Counted from the stretch's first letter, positions 1 to 8,951 are shown. The stretch is DNA of 64,000 bases from CAUPWF01 sp036656795 (GCA_036656795.1 JAVXHR010000001.1:62001-126000), one strand, 5' to 3'. Notes: generated from the sequence alone by a model not told the origin. Program-made: numbers and translations.

Positions 1-1
1 G

Positions 2-880
2 TCAGGTTCTGGAAAATCAACGATTACACATGCAAAGCATGATGGAAAATATGGAGTTACGGTTCTTCATGATGACGCATTTGTTATTAATACAGATACT
101 TGTGCATCAATTGCATTAGAGCCAACTTATTTTGATAAGACTGCAGATTATCCAACTGGTTGCCCAGATAACAAATATCTATTGACTGCACAGAACTGTT
201 CTGCAACATTAGACGAAGATGGAAAGATTCAATTAGTAACAGAAGATATCAGAAATGGAAACGGACGTGCAATCAAATCCAAATTGTGGTCACCAAACCG
301 TGTAGACAAGATAGATTCTCCTGTTAATTCAATCTTTTGGATTATGAAAGACCCTACCATTCCACCAGTAGTGAAATTAAAAGGTTCTGCACTGGCATCT
401 GTTATGGGAGCTACACTTGCAACAAAGAGATCTTCTGCTGAAAGACTTGCAGAGGGAGTTGATCCTAATAAATTAGTAGTGGTTCCTTATGCGAACCCGT
501 TTAGAACTTACCCATTAGTAAATGACTATGAGAAATTTAAAAAGTTAGTTGAAGAAAAGAATGTAGATTGTTACATCATTAATACTGGTGATTTTATGGG
601 CAAGAAGGTACAACCAAAAGACACATTGGGGATTTTGGAGACTATTGTAGAAGGAAAAGCTGATTTTAAGAAATGGGGACCATTTACGGATATTGAAATT
701 ATGGATTGGGATGGATTTGTTCCGAATATGAATGATGCAGACTACACCAAACAACTAAAAGCACGTATGCAAGACCGTGTAGATGAAGTAACTGCATTTG
801 GAGAATTAAAAGACGGATATGATAAATTACCTGAAGAGGCACTTGAGGCATTGAAAAAATTAGTAAAAGAATTGAACTAG
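2..880 (+). CDS. pckA: Phosphoenolpyruvate carboxykinase (ATP), divergent form, 5' end outside window
   Basis: This enzyme interconverts oxaloacetate plus ATP with PEP, CO2 and ADP. In anaerobes it often runs in the PEP-carboxylating, ATP-forming direction. The frame is already open at the window edge and opens with a P-loop (SGSGKST), the kinase-1a site of this family, so the N-terminal half is missing. Further on come an acidic HDDAF segment in the position of kinase-2, an IPPVVKLKG stretch, and a YIINTGDFMGKK block that lines up with the YLVNTGW...GKR region of classical PckA. The sequence differs clearly from the E. coli type, so I call it a divergent subfamily. It ends with TAG at 878-880 and is followed by a hairpin. 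Family call is fairly sure; metabolic direction is inference. Confidence 0.82.
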   Translation, partial: SGSGKSTITHAKHDGKYGVTVLHDDAFVINTDTCASIALEPTYFDKTADYPTGCPDNKYLLTAQNCSATLDEDGKIQLVTEDIRNGNGRAIKSKLWSPNRVDKIDSPVNSIFWIMKDPTIPPVVKLKGSALASVMGATLATKRSSAERLAEGVDPNKLVVVPYANPFRTYPLVNDYEKFKKLVEEKNVDCYIINTGDFMGKKVQPKDTLGILETIVEGKADFKKWGPFTDIEIMDWDGFVPNMNDADYTKQLKARMQDRVDEVTAFGELKDGYDKLPEEALEALKKLVKELN

Positions 881-890
881 GTTGGTATCA

Positions 891-918
891 TATGGGGTCA
901 CGAATTTGTGACCCCATA
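891..918 (+). terminator. Hairpin after pckA
   Basis: An 11-bp perfect stem (TATGGGGTCAC at 891-901 with GTGACCCCATA at 908-918) encloses a 6-base loop, 10 bases after the pckA stop. No clear U-run follows, so it may act as a weak or factor-assisted terminator, or as an mRNA 3' end stabiliser. Confidence 0.55.
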
Positions 919-945
919 TATCATGGAAACTCAAGTACATTTGTC

Positions 946-974
946 TTGTAAAAAAAACGATAATAGGATATAAT
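946..974 (+). promoter_or_regulatory. Promoter of the 6S RNA gene
   Basis: TTGTAA (946-951) and TATAAT (969-974) are separated by 17 bp. Transcription would start near 981, directly before the 6S-like sequence. Confidence 0.55.
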
Positions 975-980
975 ATATTT

Positions 981-1172
981 AGAAACAACAACCTGAGATG
1001 TCCGATGCTTCCTGTATTTTGAACCTACAATACTTTAAACGGGATTCTTATATCTTCGAAATATGTCAGGCCACCTATTGCAGTGGAAGGCAGAAAAACG
1101 GATGCGGTTACCCACCTAGCTGTAGCTAGGAGTCAAAATACGGAAAACGGCATTTTGGGGGATGTACAAGAG
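981..1172 (+). ncRNA. ssrS: 6S RNA (SsrS)
   Basis: 6S RNA mimics an open promoter and sequesters the housekeeping RNA polymerase holoenzyme. The region has no usable reading frame but carries 6S-like hallmarks. CCTGTATTTTGA (1011-1022) can pair with TCAAAATACGG (1133-1143), and GATGC upstream can pair with GCATT downstream, which gives a long closing stem. The interior contains the TTTTGAACC...AAACGGGATTC type of sequence I associate with clostridial 6S, plus a small apical hairpin (1115-1120 with 1125-1130). A good promoter precedes it. Ends are approximate. Recognition is from remembered sequence patterns and structure, not from a covariance search. Confidence 0.72.
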
Positions 1173-1204
1173 AAAAAACGTAATGATAGATATCATGCGC
1201 AATG

Positions 1205-1247
1205 TAGAAATAGCCATATGGGCATCATGCCTGTGTGGCTATTTCTA
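1205..1247 (+). terminator. Long hairpin downstream of 6S RNA
   Basis: TAGAAATAGCCA (1205-1216) pairs with TGGCTATTTCTA (1236-1247), and a second inner stem forms from the GGGCAT/ATGCCT segment. No strong U-run follows. Probable end of the 6S transcription unit and insulator of the next gene. Confidence 0.5.
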
Positions 1248-1313
1248 TGTGGTGTATAAAAAGAGAAGAACTGTCATAAGATAGAAGAACAACTAGGACA
1301 AGGAGTCTTGAAT

Positions 1314-2639
1314 GTGAATAAAAATATCAGAACTAAATATGTGTATTACATTGTTTCGATTGTTGCTTGTGTGTTACTTATCGTAGGATTAATTGCAATT
1401 CTATCAGGAAATATCAAGAAGCATACATCTGTAAAGAAACCGAAAGCGAAACCACAGGTGACGGAGGAAGTAAAAGATATTCCAAACCCTGTCATTCGAG
1501 TGGTATTAAAAACAAATGGATTTCAGAATGTAGTACATACGCAAGTGCAACTAAAGGCGGAGCATGGAATTGTAATTTCTGTTGGGGACACAACGGAAGA
1601 GATTTCAGCAGGAGAAGTGGTAACAATAGCCCCTGATGATGCGAGATTTCAAAATGGCGTGATTCGGGCTACAGCTCAAGATACCAAGGGAACTGGAGAA
1701 GAAAAAATAACGATAGAAAGTTTAAAACGAGGTTATGGGGTGCCATCATATCGTGGAATCATAGAATTAAGAACTACAGCAGAGGGTATTGTAGTAGTCA
1801 ATGAACTTCCAATGGAGCAATATCTTTATGCGGTGATACCAAGTGAGATGCCTGCAGCATATGAACTGGAGGCATTGAAAACCCAGGCGGTATGTGCAAG
1901 AAGTTATGCTTATTGTCAGAGCCAGGAATTATCGTATCCCGAATATGAAGCTCATGTAGATGATAGTACAACGTATCAAGTGTATGGCAATTCGAAAGAA
2001 CAAGAGACTACAAGACAGGCGGTGGACGAAACAAAAGGACAGAAATTATGGTATCAAGGTCAGGTGGTGAAGACTTACTATTTTTCTACCTCATGTGGAA
2101 AGACAACTGATGTAACAGCATGGGGAACGACAGTGAGTGAAAATAATCAATACCTTCAGAGCGTTTCGGTATCAAACGGTACGAAGGATTATGAACAGGA
2201 ATTGCCATGGTATCGCTGGAGTGCGAAAATCCCAAGACCGACCTTATCGAATCTAGTCAGTATCAATACGGGGACCACCATTGGAACTATACAGAAGATA
2301 GAAGTGACGAAACGGGGTGCAGGTGATATTGCCTTGCAGATTGTGGTGACCGGTGATAAAGGAAGTGTAACCGTTGATACAGAGAACAAGATACGCAGGG
2401 CTTTAGGAGGAAAGGGATATACTATTACAAAGCAAGATGGAACTACGGTAGACAGTGGGGATTTGTTGCCAAGTGCATTTTTCACCGTGGAACAACAAGG
2501 AGATACATATCGTATTGACGGAGGCGGATACGGACATGGAATAGGAATGAGCCAGAATGGAGCAAACGAAATGGCAAAAGAACAAAAAACTTACCAAGAT
2601 ATCTTGAAATTGTTCTACATGGGAACTGAGATAAAGTAG
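1314..2639 (+). CDS. SpoIID/LytB domain protein
   Basis: SpoIID-family proteins bind and cleave glycan strands of peptidoglycan; SpoIID itself drives engulfment of the forespore. The 441-residue product has an N-terminal membrane anchor (about residues 10-32) followed by an extracytoplasmic region. The SpoIID core is clear: an ELRTTAEGIVVVNELP strand pair, QYLYAVIPSEMP (the Glu of SEMP is the expected catalytic residue), the LKTQAVCARSYAY helix, then STSCGKT and a C-terminal GGGYGHGIGMSQNGA signature. A TTG at 1308 is in frame, but it lies only two bases after the AGGAG site; GTG at 1314 has 8-base spacing and is preferred. No sporulation genes adjoin it, so it could be SpoIID or a vegetative paralogue. 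Confidence 0.85.
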   Translation: MNKNIRTKYVYYIVSIVACVLLIVGLIAILSGNIKKHTSVKKPKAKPQVTEEVKDIPNPVIRVVLKTNGFQNVVHTQVQLKAEHGIVISVGDTTEEISAGEVVTIAPDDARFQNGVIRATAQDTKGTGEEKITIESLKRGYGVPSYRGIIELRTTAEGIVVVNELPMEQYLYAVIPSEMPAAYELEALKTQAVCARSYAYCQSQELSYPEYEAHVDDSTTYQVYGNSKEQETTRQAVDETKGQKLWYQGQVVKTYYFSTSCGKTTDVTAWGTTVSENNQYLQSVSVSNGTKDYEQELPWYRWSAKIPRPTLSNLVSINTGTTIGTIQKIEVTKRGAGDIALQIVVTGDKGSVTVDTENKIRRALGGKGYTITKQDGTTVDSGDLLPSAFFTVEQQGDTYRIDGGGYGHGIGMSQNGANEMAKEQKTYQDILKLFYMGTEIK

Positions 2640-2664
2640 TATGATGCTGGTGAACTGAGATAAC

Positions 2665-2693
2665 TTGAATGTTGACAAAAGATGTGATATGAT
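2665..2693 (+). promoter_or_regulatory. Promoter of the yihY-like gene
   Basis: TTGAAT (2665-2670) and TATGAT (2688-2693), 17-bp spacer, about 45 bases before the ATG at 2740. Confidence 0.45.
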
Positions 2694-2739
2694 ACTTCAC
2701 AAATAAAATCGTTACAAATAAGATCATTGGAGAGAACAT

Positions 2740-3597
2740 ATGATTAAAAAACTCTATGACAAGTGCATACAGGCATCTCGACATATTGCTCATGATAATG
2801 TGAGTGCTTATGCAGCAATGTCTGCTTTTTTTCTTGTGCTGTCTATGATTCCTATTATTCTATTACTTTTAACTTTGGTACAGTATACACCTGTAACAAA
2901 AGCAGATGTTATGACTGCGGTTGTTCAGGTGTTTCCAAAGTCTATTAATCCAATGATTGTGTCCATTGTAAACCAGGTATATAATCAGACAAGGGTCATT
3001 ATTCCATTAACTGCGATTACGGCATTTTGGTCTGCGGGACGCGGGGTGCTTGCAATGGGGGCAGGTTTGAATTGTATTCATGGGAATGTGGAGACTAGAA
3101 ATTATATATTTTTACGTATCAGGGCAGGAGTTTATACGCTATTATTTGTAGTTTCCATTGTTTTATCACTTGTATTATTAGTATTTGGTAATCGGTTGAG
3201 TATATTTGTAAATATGCATTTACCTTTTTTATCTTCTGTTATGAATCATATTATACAGATACGTATGATAGGCGCGCTGATTATATTAACGGTATTTTCT
3301 TCATTGATTTATAGATTTTTACCAAATAGAAAGGTAAAATTCAGAACCCAATTACCGGGAGCTATTATGACAGCTTTGGGGTGGGCATTAACTTCTTTTG
3401 TTTTTTCAGTATATGTGGATATTTTCCGAGGGTTTTCAGATATGTATGGAAGTCTGACAACGATAGTGTTGATTATGCTATGGTTTTATGTTTGCATGTA
3501 TATTATGCTATTAGGTGGGGAGCTGAATGACTACCTAATGAAGCATCCTATTGTGAGGAAAAGAGATGAGAAGATGAGGAATGTCGAAGATAAATAA
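2740..3597 (+). CDS. YihY/virulence factor BrkB family membrane protein
   Basis: A 285-residue integral membrane protein with about six hydrophobic segments. Family signatures are visible: the N-terminal DNVSAYAAMSAFFLVLSMIP segment (helix 1), TAFWSAGRGVLAM, the late TQLPGAIMTALGWALTSF stretch, and MYGSLTTIVLIMLWFYVCMYIMLLGGEL near the end, which is the usual closing helix. The family was once misnamed ribonuclease BN; its true function is not settled (an exporter role has been suggested). The ATG at 2740 follows a GGAGAG site. Monocistronic from spacing; the pheS leader promoter begins at its stop codon. Confidence 0.88.
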   Translation: MIKKLYDKCIQASRHIAHDNVSAYAAMSAFFLVLSMIPIILLLLTLVQYTPVTKADVMTAVVQVFPKSINPMIVSIVNQVYNQTRVIIPLTAITAFWSAGRGVLAMGAGLNCIHGNVETRNYIFLRIRAGVYTLLFVVSIVLSLVLLVFGNRLSIFVNMHLPFLSSVMNHIIQIRMIGALIILTVFSSLIYRFLPNRKVKFRTQLPGAIMTALGWALTSFVFSVYVDIFRGFSDMYGSLTTIVLIMLWFYVCMYIMLLGGELNDYLMKHPIVRKRDEKMRNVEDK

Positions 3598-3599
3598 TC

Positions 3600-3627
3600 T
3601 TGACATTAGGTGTGAGTGTGGTACAAT
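3600..3627 (+). promoter_or_regulatory. Promoter of the pheST T-box leader
   Basis: TTGACA (3600-3605) and TACAAT (3622-3627), 16-bp spacer, starting at the end of the preceding gene and driving the T-box leader. Confidence 0.6.
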
Positions 3628-3639
3628 GAATAAGTATTT

Positions 3640-3887
3640 ATATGATAGAAAAGTGATGACCATGTTAGTAAAGATGCATTTTCTTCAAGAGAGAGGAATC
3701 CCAGGCTGTGAGTTCCTTAAGTTCAAATGCTGATTGAATTTCCCATGCGAGCTGCAATTCTGAACAATGCAGTAAGAATTGACGTATGTGCACGTTACGC
3801 AATCTAAGTGTCTATAACGATTGTTATAGAAATTAGGGTGGTACCACGAATATTACTTCGTCCCTTATGGGATGAGGTTTTTTTATG
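3640..3887 (+). promoter_or_regulatory. T-box riboswitch (tRNA-Phe responsive)
   Basis: The leader senses uncharged tRNA-Phe and lets transcription continue into pheST when charging is low. The 14-base T-box core AGGGTGGTACCACG sits at 3835-3848. It is followed by the terminator CGTCCC...GGGATG (3859-3875) and a U-run at 3878-3884. In stem I an AGTA element lies near 3668. On the opposite strand of that loop the context GAAT-TTC-C gives UUC at 3740-3742, the Phe specifier, matching the downstream genes. Strong call; stem limits approximate. Confidence 0.93.
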
Positions 3888-3909
3888 TTTATTTTGAAGG
3901 GAGAAAAGA

Positions 3910-4929
3910 ATGAAAGAAAAATTACAAAGTATCCAAGAAGAGGCATTTAAGCAGATTCAAGCATCTGATATACCGGAAAAATTAAATGATGTACGCATTA
4001 AGTTCCTTGGGAAAAAAGGAGAATTGACGGCGGTTTTAAAAAGCATGAAAGATGTAGCTCCAGAGGAGCGACCAAAGATAGGACAATTAGTTAATGATAC
4101 AAGAGAGGCTATTGAAGGGCTTATAGAAGAAACAAAGATAAATATGGAACGTGCAATTCGTACAGAAAAGTTAAAAAAAGAAGTAATAGATGTTACACTT
4201 CCATCTAAGAAAAACAATGTTGGACATCGTCATCCCAATACCATTGCACTAGAAGAAGTAGAGCGTATATTTATAGGAATGGGATATGAAATTGTAGAAG
4301 GACCGGAAGTAGAATATGATGAATACAATTTTGAAAAATTGAACATACCTGCTGACCATCCTGCAAAAGATGAGCAAGATACATTTTACATTAATAAGGA
4401 TATCGTACTTCGCACACAGACATCTCCGGTTCAGGCAAGAGTCATGGAACAGGGAAAACTTCCTATTCGAATGTTGGCACCCGGACGGGTATTTCGCTCT
4501 GATGAAGTAGATGCAACACATTCCCCGTCATTTTATCAGATTGAAGGATTAGTTGTGGATAAAAATATCTCATTTGCAGACCTAAAAGGGACCTTAGAAG
4601 TATTTGCAAAAGAATTATTTGGACCGGAGACAAAGACAAAATTCCGACCACATCATTTCCCATTTACCGAGCCAAGTGCAGAAGTAGATGTAACATGCTT
4701 CAAATGTGGTGGAAAAGGTTGCCGTTTCTGTAAAGGCTCAGGTTGGATTGAAATTCTAGGGTGTGGTATGGTACATCCACATGTACTGGAAATGTGTGGA
4801 ATTGACCCAAAAGAATATAGTGGATTTGCATTTGGAGTAGGGCTAGAACGAATTGCATTACTAAAATACGAAATTGACGATATGAGATTATTGTACGAAA
4901 ATGATATTCGGTTTTTGAAGCAATTCTAA
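3910..4929 (+). CDS. pheS: Phenylalanine--tRNA ligase alpha subunit
   Basis: Catalytic subunit of the alpha2-beta2 enzyme that charges tRNA-Phe. The 339 residues match the family length. The first ~90 residues are the coiled-coil tRNA-contacting arm. The class II core has GHRHPNTIALEEVERIF, a motif-2 segment with PGRVFRSDEVDATHSP, and motif 3 FGVGLERIALLKYEIDD. A four-cysteine insert (CFKCGGKGCRFC, around residue 262) precedes the GCGMVHP segment; it looks like a small zinc-type knuckle and is common, as far as I know, in clostridial PheS. Expression is set by the upstream T-box. A REP-like hairpin separates it from pheT. Confidence 0.97.
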   Translation: MKEKLQSIQEEAFKQIQASDIPEKLNDVRIKFLGKKGELTAVLKSMKDVAPEERPKIGQLVNDTREAIEGLIEETKINMERAIRTEKLKKEVIDVTLPSKKNNVGHRHPNTIALEEVERIFIGMGYEIVEGPEVEYDEYNFEKLNIPADHPAKDEQDTFYINKDIVLRTQTSPVQARVMEQGKLPIRMLAPGRVFRSDEVDATHSPSFYQIEGLVVDKNISFADLKGTLEVFAKELFGPETKTKFRPHHFPFTEPSAEVDVTCFKCGGKGCRFCKGSGWIEILGCGMVHPHVLEMCGIDPKEYSGFAFGVGLERIALLKYEIDDMRLLYENDIRFLKQF

Positions 4930-4931
4930 TC

Positions 4932-4996
4932 AATTGGGGACGGGGTATTTTTGAAAAATACCCCGTCCCAGATTGAAAATACCCTGTCCCCAATTA
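4932..4996. repeat. REP-like compound inverted repeat between pheS and pheT
   Basis: Three arms sit in 65 bases: GGGACGGGGTATTTTT (from 4936), then its complement AAAATACCCCGTCCC (about 4956-4970), then a second complement GAAAATACCCTGTCCCC (about 4976-4992). The first arm can pair with either of the others. GGGGACGGGGT-type palindromes resemble dispersed REP elements. Here it lies inside an operon. Confidence 0.6.
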
Positions 4997-5023
4997 GAAA
5001 TAATTTAAAAAAAGGAGAAAATT

Positions 5024-7441
5024 ATGAATACATCATTATCATGGATTAAGGCGTATGTGAAGGACTTGGACGTTACTGCGCAAGAATATACAGATGCAAT
5101 GACTTTATCAGGAACAAAAGTGGAAGGATATGAGGTGTTAGATGCCGACCTGGAACGAATTGTTGTTGGACAGATTGACCGAATTGAGAAGCATCCGGAC
5201 GCGGATAAGTTGATTGTGTGTCAGGTGAATATTGGTACGGAAACGGTACAGATTGTTACGGGTGCCCAGAATGTGTATGAGGGTGCAAAGGTTCCTGTTG
5301 TGCTAGATGGAGGACGCGTGGCAGGTGGACATGATGGATCAAAGACGACTGGCGGAATTAAGATTAAAAAGGGAAAACTCCGAGGAGTTGATTCTTTTGG
5401 CATGATGTGCTCTATTGAAGAGCTTGGTTCTACAAGAGAGATGTACCCGGAAGCACCGGAGGAAGGAATCTATATCTTTGGAGATGATGTGGAGGTTGGG
5501 GCAAATGCTATTCATGCATGTGGTCTTGATGATGTGGTGTTTGAATACGAGATTACTTCTAATCGTGTAGATTGTTATAGTGTGATTGGAATTGCCCGTG
5601 AGGCGGCTGCTACTTTTCAGAAAGAATTTGTACAACCGCAGATTTTGAAAACGGGGAATAATGAAGATATAAACGACTATGTGAAAGTGACTGTACAAGA
5701 TCCCAAGTTATGTCCACGATACTGTGCCAGAATGGTGAAAAATGTGAAGCTTGCACCATCGCCACAATGGATGCAGAGACGTTTGGCAGCTGTGGGTATT
5801 CGTCCAATTAATAATATGGTTGATATTACAAATTATATTATGGAAGAATACGGTCAACCCATGCATGCGTATGATTTGTCAACGATTGAGCAGCAAGAAA
5901 TTGTTGTGAAGACAGCAGAAAAAGGGGATAAATTCATTACATTAGACGGTCAAGAACGGGAGATGGACGAAGAAGTTCTTATGATCTGTGATGGAAAGAA
6001 AGCAATTGGAATTGCGGGAATCATGGGTGGTGAGAATTCTATGATTACAGATACGGTAGAGACTATGCTTTTTGAATCTGCTTGCTTTGATGGAACCAAT
6101 ATCCGTAAATCAAGTAAAAAAGTAGGATTACGGACAGATGCATCTGGAAAATTTGAAAAAGGATTGGATCCAAACAATGCACAATATGCAATTGATCGTG
6201 CTTGCCAATTGGTAGAAGAATTTGGGGCAGGAGAAGTGGTAGGTCAGATGATTGATGTGTATAGTGAAGAAAAAGTGCCGGTACGTATTCCACTTGATGA
6301 AGCCAAAATTAATCAGATGCTTGGAACAGATATCTCGAAAGAAACAATGTTGGAATATTTTGAGAAAATTGAACTTCATTATGACAAAAATACAAATGAA
6401 ATTGTGACACCAACGTTTCGCCATGACTTGTTTCGATTAGCTGATTTAGCGGAGGAAGTGGCAAGATTCTATGGATATGATAATATTCCTGTTACTTTGC
6501 CAAAAGGGGAAGCAACTACCGGAAAGATGCCATTTAAGTTGCGTGTAGAAGAAGTTGCAAAAGATATTGCAGAGTTTTGTGGGTTTAGCCAAGCGATGAC
6601 TTATGCATTTGAAAGTCCAAAAGTATTCTCGAAATTATTATTTTCAGAAGATTCCGATTATCGTAATACAGTAGACATTATGAATCCATTGGGCGAAGAT
6701 TATAGCATTATGCGAACTACGTCTTTGAATGGTATGTTGACGTCTTTGGCAACTAATTATAATCGAAGAAATAAGAATGTTCGTCTATATGAATTGGGTA
6801 ATGTATATCTTCCAAAGCAAGTGCCTGTTACGGAATTACCAGAAGAACGCACTCAGTATACACTAGGAATGTATGGAGAAGGCGATTTCTATACCATGAA
6901 AGGGGTTATAGAAGAATTCTTTGAAAAGGTTGGAATGCATGAAAAGGAAACCTACAATCCAAATGCAGAGAAACCATTTTTACACCCCGGACGCCAAGCA
7001 AATATCTTATATGGAGAACAAATAGTTGGCTATCTTGGGGAGGTGCATCCGGAAGTTTTAGATAACTACGGAATCGGAGAACGTGCGTATATTGCAGTGA
7101 TTGATATGCCAGAGATTGTAACATTGGCAACCTTTGAGAGGAAATATACAGGAATTGCCAGATACCCTGCAGTAACAAGAGATATCAGCATGGTAGTTCC
7201 AAAAGAAATCTTAGTAGGACAGATCGAAGAGGTCATTGCAAAAAAAGGTGGCGCATATCTGGAAAGCTATGCATTATTCGATTTATATGAGGGAAGCCAG
7301 ATTAAAGAAGGATATAAGTCTGTTGCGTATTCTATTATATTCCGAGCGAAAGACAAGACATTAGAAGAGAATGATGTTTCAACTGCAATGAAAAGAGTCT
7401 TAAAAGGACTGGAAGAAATGGGAATTGAACTTCGTCAATAA
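5024..7441 (+). CDS. pheT: Phenylalanine--tRNA ligase beta subunit
   Basis: Partner of PheS; it binds tRNA-Phe and edits mischarged Tyr. At 805 residues it is full length. Order of domains: tRNA-binding OB domain (about 40-150; VVGQIDRIEKHPDADKL), the B3/B4 editing domain (about 210-380, with RPINNMVDITNYIM), the B5 DNA-binding-like fold (about 405-475), the catalytic-like core, and the C-terminal anticodon-binding FDX-ACB domain (about 710-805, starting YPAVTRDISMVV). The ATG at 5024 follows AAAAAAGGAGAAA. Operon with pheS, although the 94-base gap carries the REP-like hairpins and might give differential mRNA stability. Confidence 0.97.
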   Translation: MNTSLSWIKAYVKDLDVTAQEYTDAMTLSGTKVEGYEVLDADLERIVVGQIDRIEKHPDADKLIVCQVNIGTETVQIVTGAQNVYEGAKVPVVLDGGRVAGGHDGSKTTGGIKIKKGKLRGVDSFGMMCSIEELGSTREMYPEAPEEGIYIFGDDVEVGANAIHACGLDDVVFEYEITSNRVDCYSVIGIAREAAATFQKEFVQPQILKTGNNEDINDYVKVTVQDPKLCPRYCARMVKNVKLAPSPQWMQRRLAAVGIRPINNMVDITNYIMEEYGQPMHAYDLSTIEQQEIVVKTAEKGDKFITLDGQEREMDEEVLMICDGKKAIGIAGIMGGENSMITDTVETMLFESACFDGTNIRKSSKKVGLRTDASGKFEKGLDPNNAQYAIDRACQLVEEFGAGEVVGQMIDVYSEEKVPVRIPLDEAKINQMLGTDISKETMLEYFEKIELHYDKNTNEIVTPTFRHDLFRLADLAEEVARFYGYDNIPVTLPKGEATTGKMPFKLRVEEVAKDIAEFCGFSQAMTYAFESPKVFSKLLFSEDSDYRNTVDIMNPLGEDYSIMRTTSLNGMLTSLATNYNRRNKNVRLYELGNVYLPKQVPVTELPEERTQYTLGMYGEGDFYTMKGVIEEFFEKVGMHEKETYNPNAEKPFLHPGRQANILYGEQIVGYLGEVHPEVLDNYGIGERAYIAVIDMPEIVTLATFERKYTGIARYPAVTRDISMVVPKEILVGQIEEVIAKKGGAYLESYALFDLYEGSQIKEGYKSVAYSIIFRAKDKTLEENDVSTAMKRVLKGLEEMGIELRQ

Positions 7442-7465
7442 TACAAAAGAGATAGAGGATATATT

Positions 7466-8452
7466 ATGAATAGAAAACAAATTGTAGGTGCGATTGTTGC
7501 AACGGTATTATTTATTATCATAGGAATTACAAGTGTCTTTACTAATGTATTCAGCTCATCCGTTTCGAAATCATTACTAAAAGATTCGGCAAAAGAGATT
7601 TTAACAGGTAATATAACGATACAATTACCGGCTTCTGATTATATTGGAGTTGTAAAAGTTGAAGGAATCATTCAAGAGCAATCGGCGATATCTCCTTGGG
7701 AGGAAGCAACAGGATACCAACATGCAACAACGTTGGAATACATGGATAAGATGATGGAAGATCAGAATAATAAAGGTATATTGTTATATATAGATTCTCC
7801 CGGAGGTGCGGTATATGAATCGGAAGAATTATGCCAAAAAATTAAAGCGTATCAAGAAAAAACAAAACGTCCTGTATGGACTTACATGGCTCACTATGCA
7901 GCTTCCGGTGGCTATTATATTGCTGCACCATCGGATAAAATCTACGCCAATCCAAATACTACAACCGGTTCTATCGGAGTGATTATATCGGGTTATGATA
8001 TGTCTGGATTATACGACAAACTTGGAATTAAAGCATACAGTGTTACTAGCGGTGTAAATAAAGATATGAGTGCTCCTACGAAAGAACAGTTGGCAATCTA
8101 TCAGTCAGTGGTAGATGAAGCCTATCAACAGTTTGTAAATGTGGTGGCAACGGGCAGGGACATGAGTCAGGAAGAAGTAAGAGTACTTGCAGATGGTCGT
8201 ATCTATAGTGCATTACAGGCAAAAGGAAATGGTTTGATAGATGAAATTGCTTTGTATGATGATATGAAAACACAGATGGAAGAAGCAGTTAAGACTACTA
8301 CGTTTTATGAATTACCCAACAACACGTCTGTAATTGCATCATTGTTTAATCAAGTACAGAAACTCGCACCGAAATCAGAGGCTGAGGTATTGACAGACAT
8401 CTCTGAAAAGTATGAAAGTGGGGTGCCTATGTATTATGCAGAACCACGATAA
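7466..8452 (+). CDS. sppA: Signal peptide peptidase SppA (S49 family)
   Basis: A membrane-bound serine protease that clears cleaved signal peptides. The 328-residue length fits the short Gram-positive form. An N-terminal transmembrane helix (about 7-28) anchors it, with the protease domain outside. The Ser-Lys dyad can be placed: Ser147 in YAASGGYY and Lys199 in SGVNKDMSAP. The DSPGG segment and TTTGSIGVI also match the family. It is 24 bases after pheT and overlaps the next gene, so it may share transcripts with both. Confidence 0.92.
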   Translation: MNRKQIVGAIVATVLFIIIGITSVFTNVFSSSVSKSLLKDSAKEILTGNITIQLPASDYIGVVKVEGIIQEQSAISPWEEATGYQHATTLEYMDKMMEDQNNKGILLYIDSPGGAVYESEELCQKIKAYQEKTKRPVWTYMAHYAASGGYYIAAPSDKIYANPNTTTGSIGVIISGYDMSGLYDKLGIKAYSVTSGVNKDMSAPTKEQLAIYQSVVDEAYQQFVNVVATGRDMSQEEVRVLADGRIYSALQAKGNGLIDEIALYDDMKTQMEEAVKTTTFYELPNNTSVIASLFNQVQKLAPKSEAEVLTDISEKYESGVPMYYAEPR

Positions 8453-8951
8453 TAATGAAGTGAACTACGGAGGATTTTTCCCACGGCTGGCCGCTTATTT
8501 GTTAGATCGTATGATTGTAGCAGTAGGGCTTATAGTGTTGAGCATGGTACTTTATCTAATTATGTTGCTGTTGCCAACGGAACTACAGGATAAAAGAATC
8601 TTATTTCAATATACACTGGTTGATATTATCTTGTATCTGTGTGGTGTGACTTATTTTATTGTATCTACGTATTGTACGGGAACTACATTGGGGAAACGTG
8701 CAATGAACTTAGCTGTTGTGAATGCAGATGGAAGCAAACTATGCTTATCTACGGTAATATACAGAGAGACAATTGGTCGCTTTTTATGTGTTACGGTCCT
8801 ATGCATCGGATATCTGATGATTGGAATTGACTCAGAAAAAAAAGGACTTCATGATATCTTGTGTGATACAAGAGTCATTTACCGGAGGAACACACAGGAC
8901 ATACAAGTAGTAAAGGAAAGGACATCATATGATGAAACGCCAAGACTTTAA
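8436..8951 (+). CDS. RDD family membrane protein
   Basis: A 171-residue protein with the RDD pattern: FFPRLAAYLLDRMIV at the first helix (the Arg and Asp that name the family), a TTLGKRAMNLAVVNADG loop after the second helix pair, and a late GLHDILCDTRVIYR motif. Four hydrophobic segments. Function unknown; RDD proteins are sometimes transporters or accessory subunits. Start is uncertain: ATG at 8412 gives eight more residues, but ATG at 8436 has a GGGGTG site 10 bases upstream. It overlaps the ends of both sppA and queA, which indicates translational coupling. Confidence 0.83.
   Translation: MQNHDNNEVNYGGFFPRLAAYLLDRMIVAVGLIVLSMVLYLIMLLLPTELQDKRILFQYTLVDIILYLCGVTYFIVSTYCTGTTLGKRAMNLAVVNADGSKLCLSTVIYRETIGRFLCVTVLCIGYLMIGIDSEKKGLHDILCDTRVIYRRNTQDIQVVKERTSYDETPRL

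Noticed and set aside
2672..2696. TTGACA at 2672 as the -35 of the yihY-like gene
   Set aside because: It leaves only 10-13 bases to any plausible -10; TTGAAT at 2665 with TATGAT at 2688 has correct spacing.
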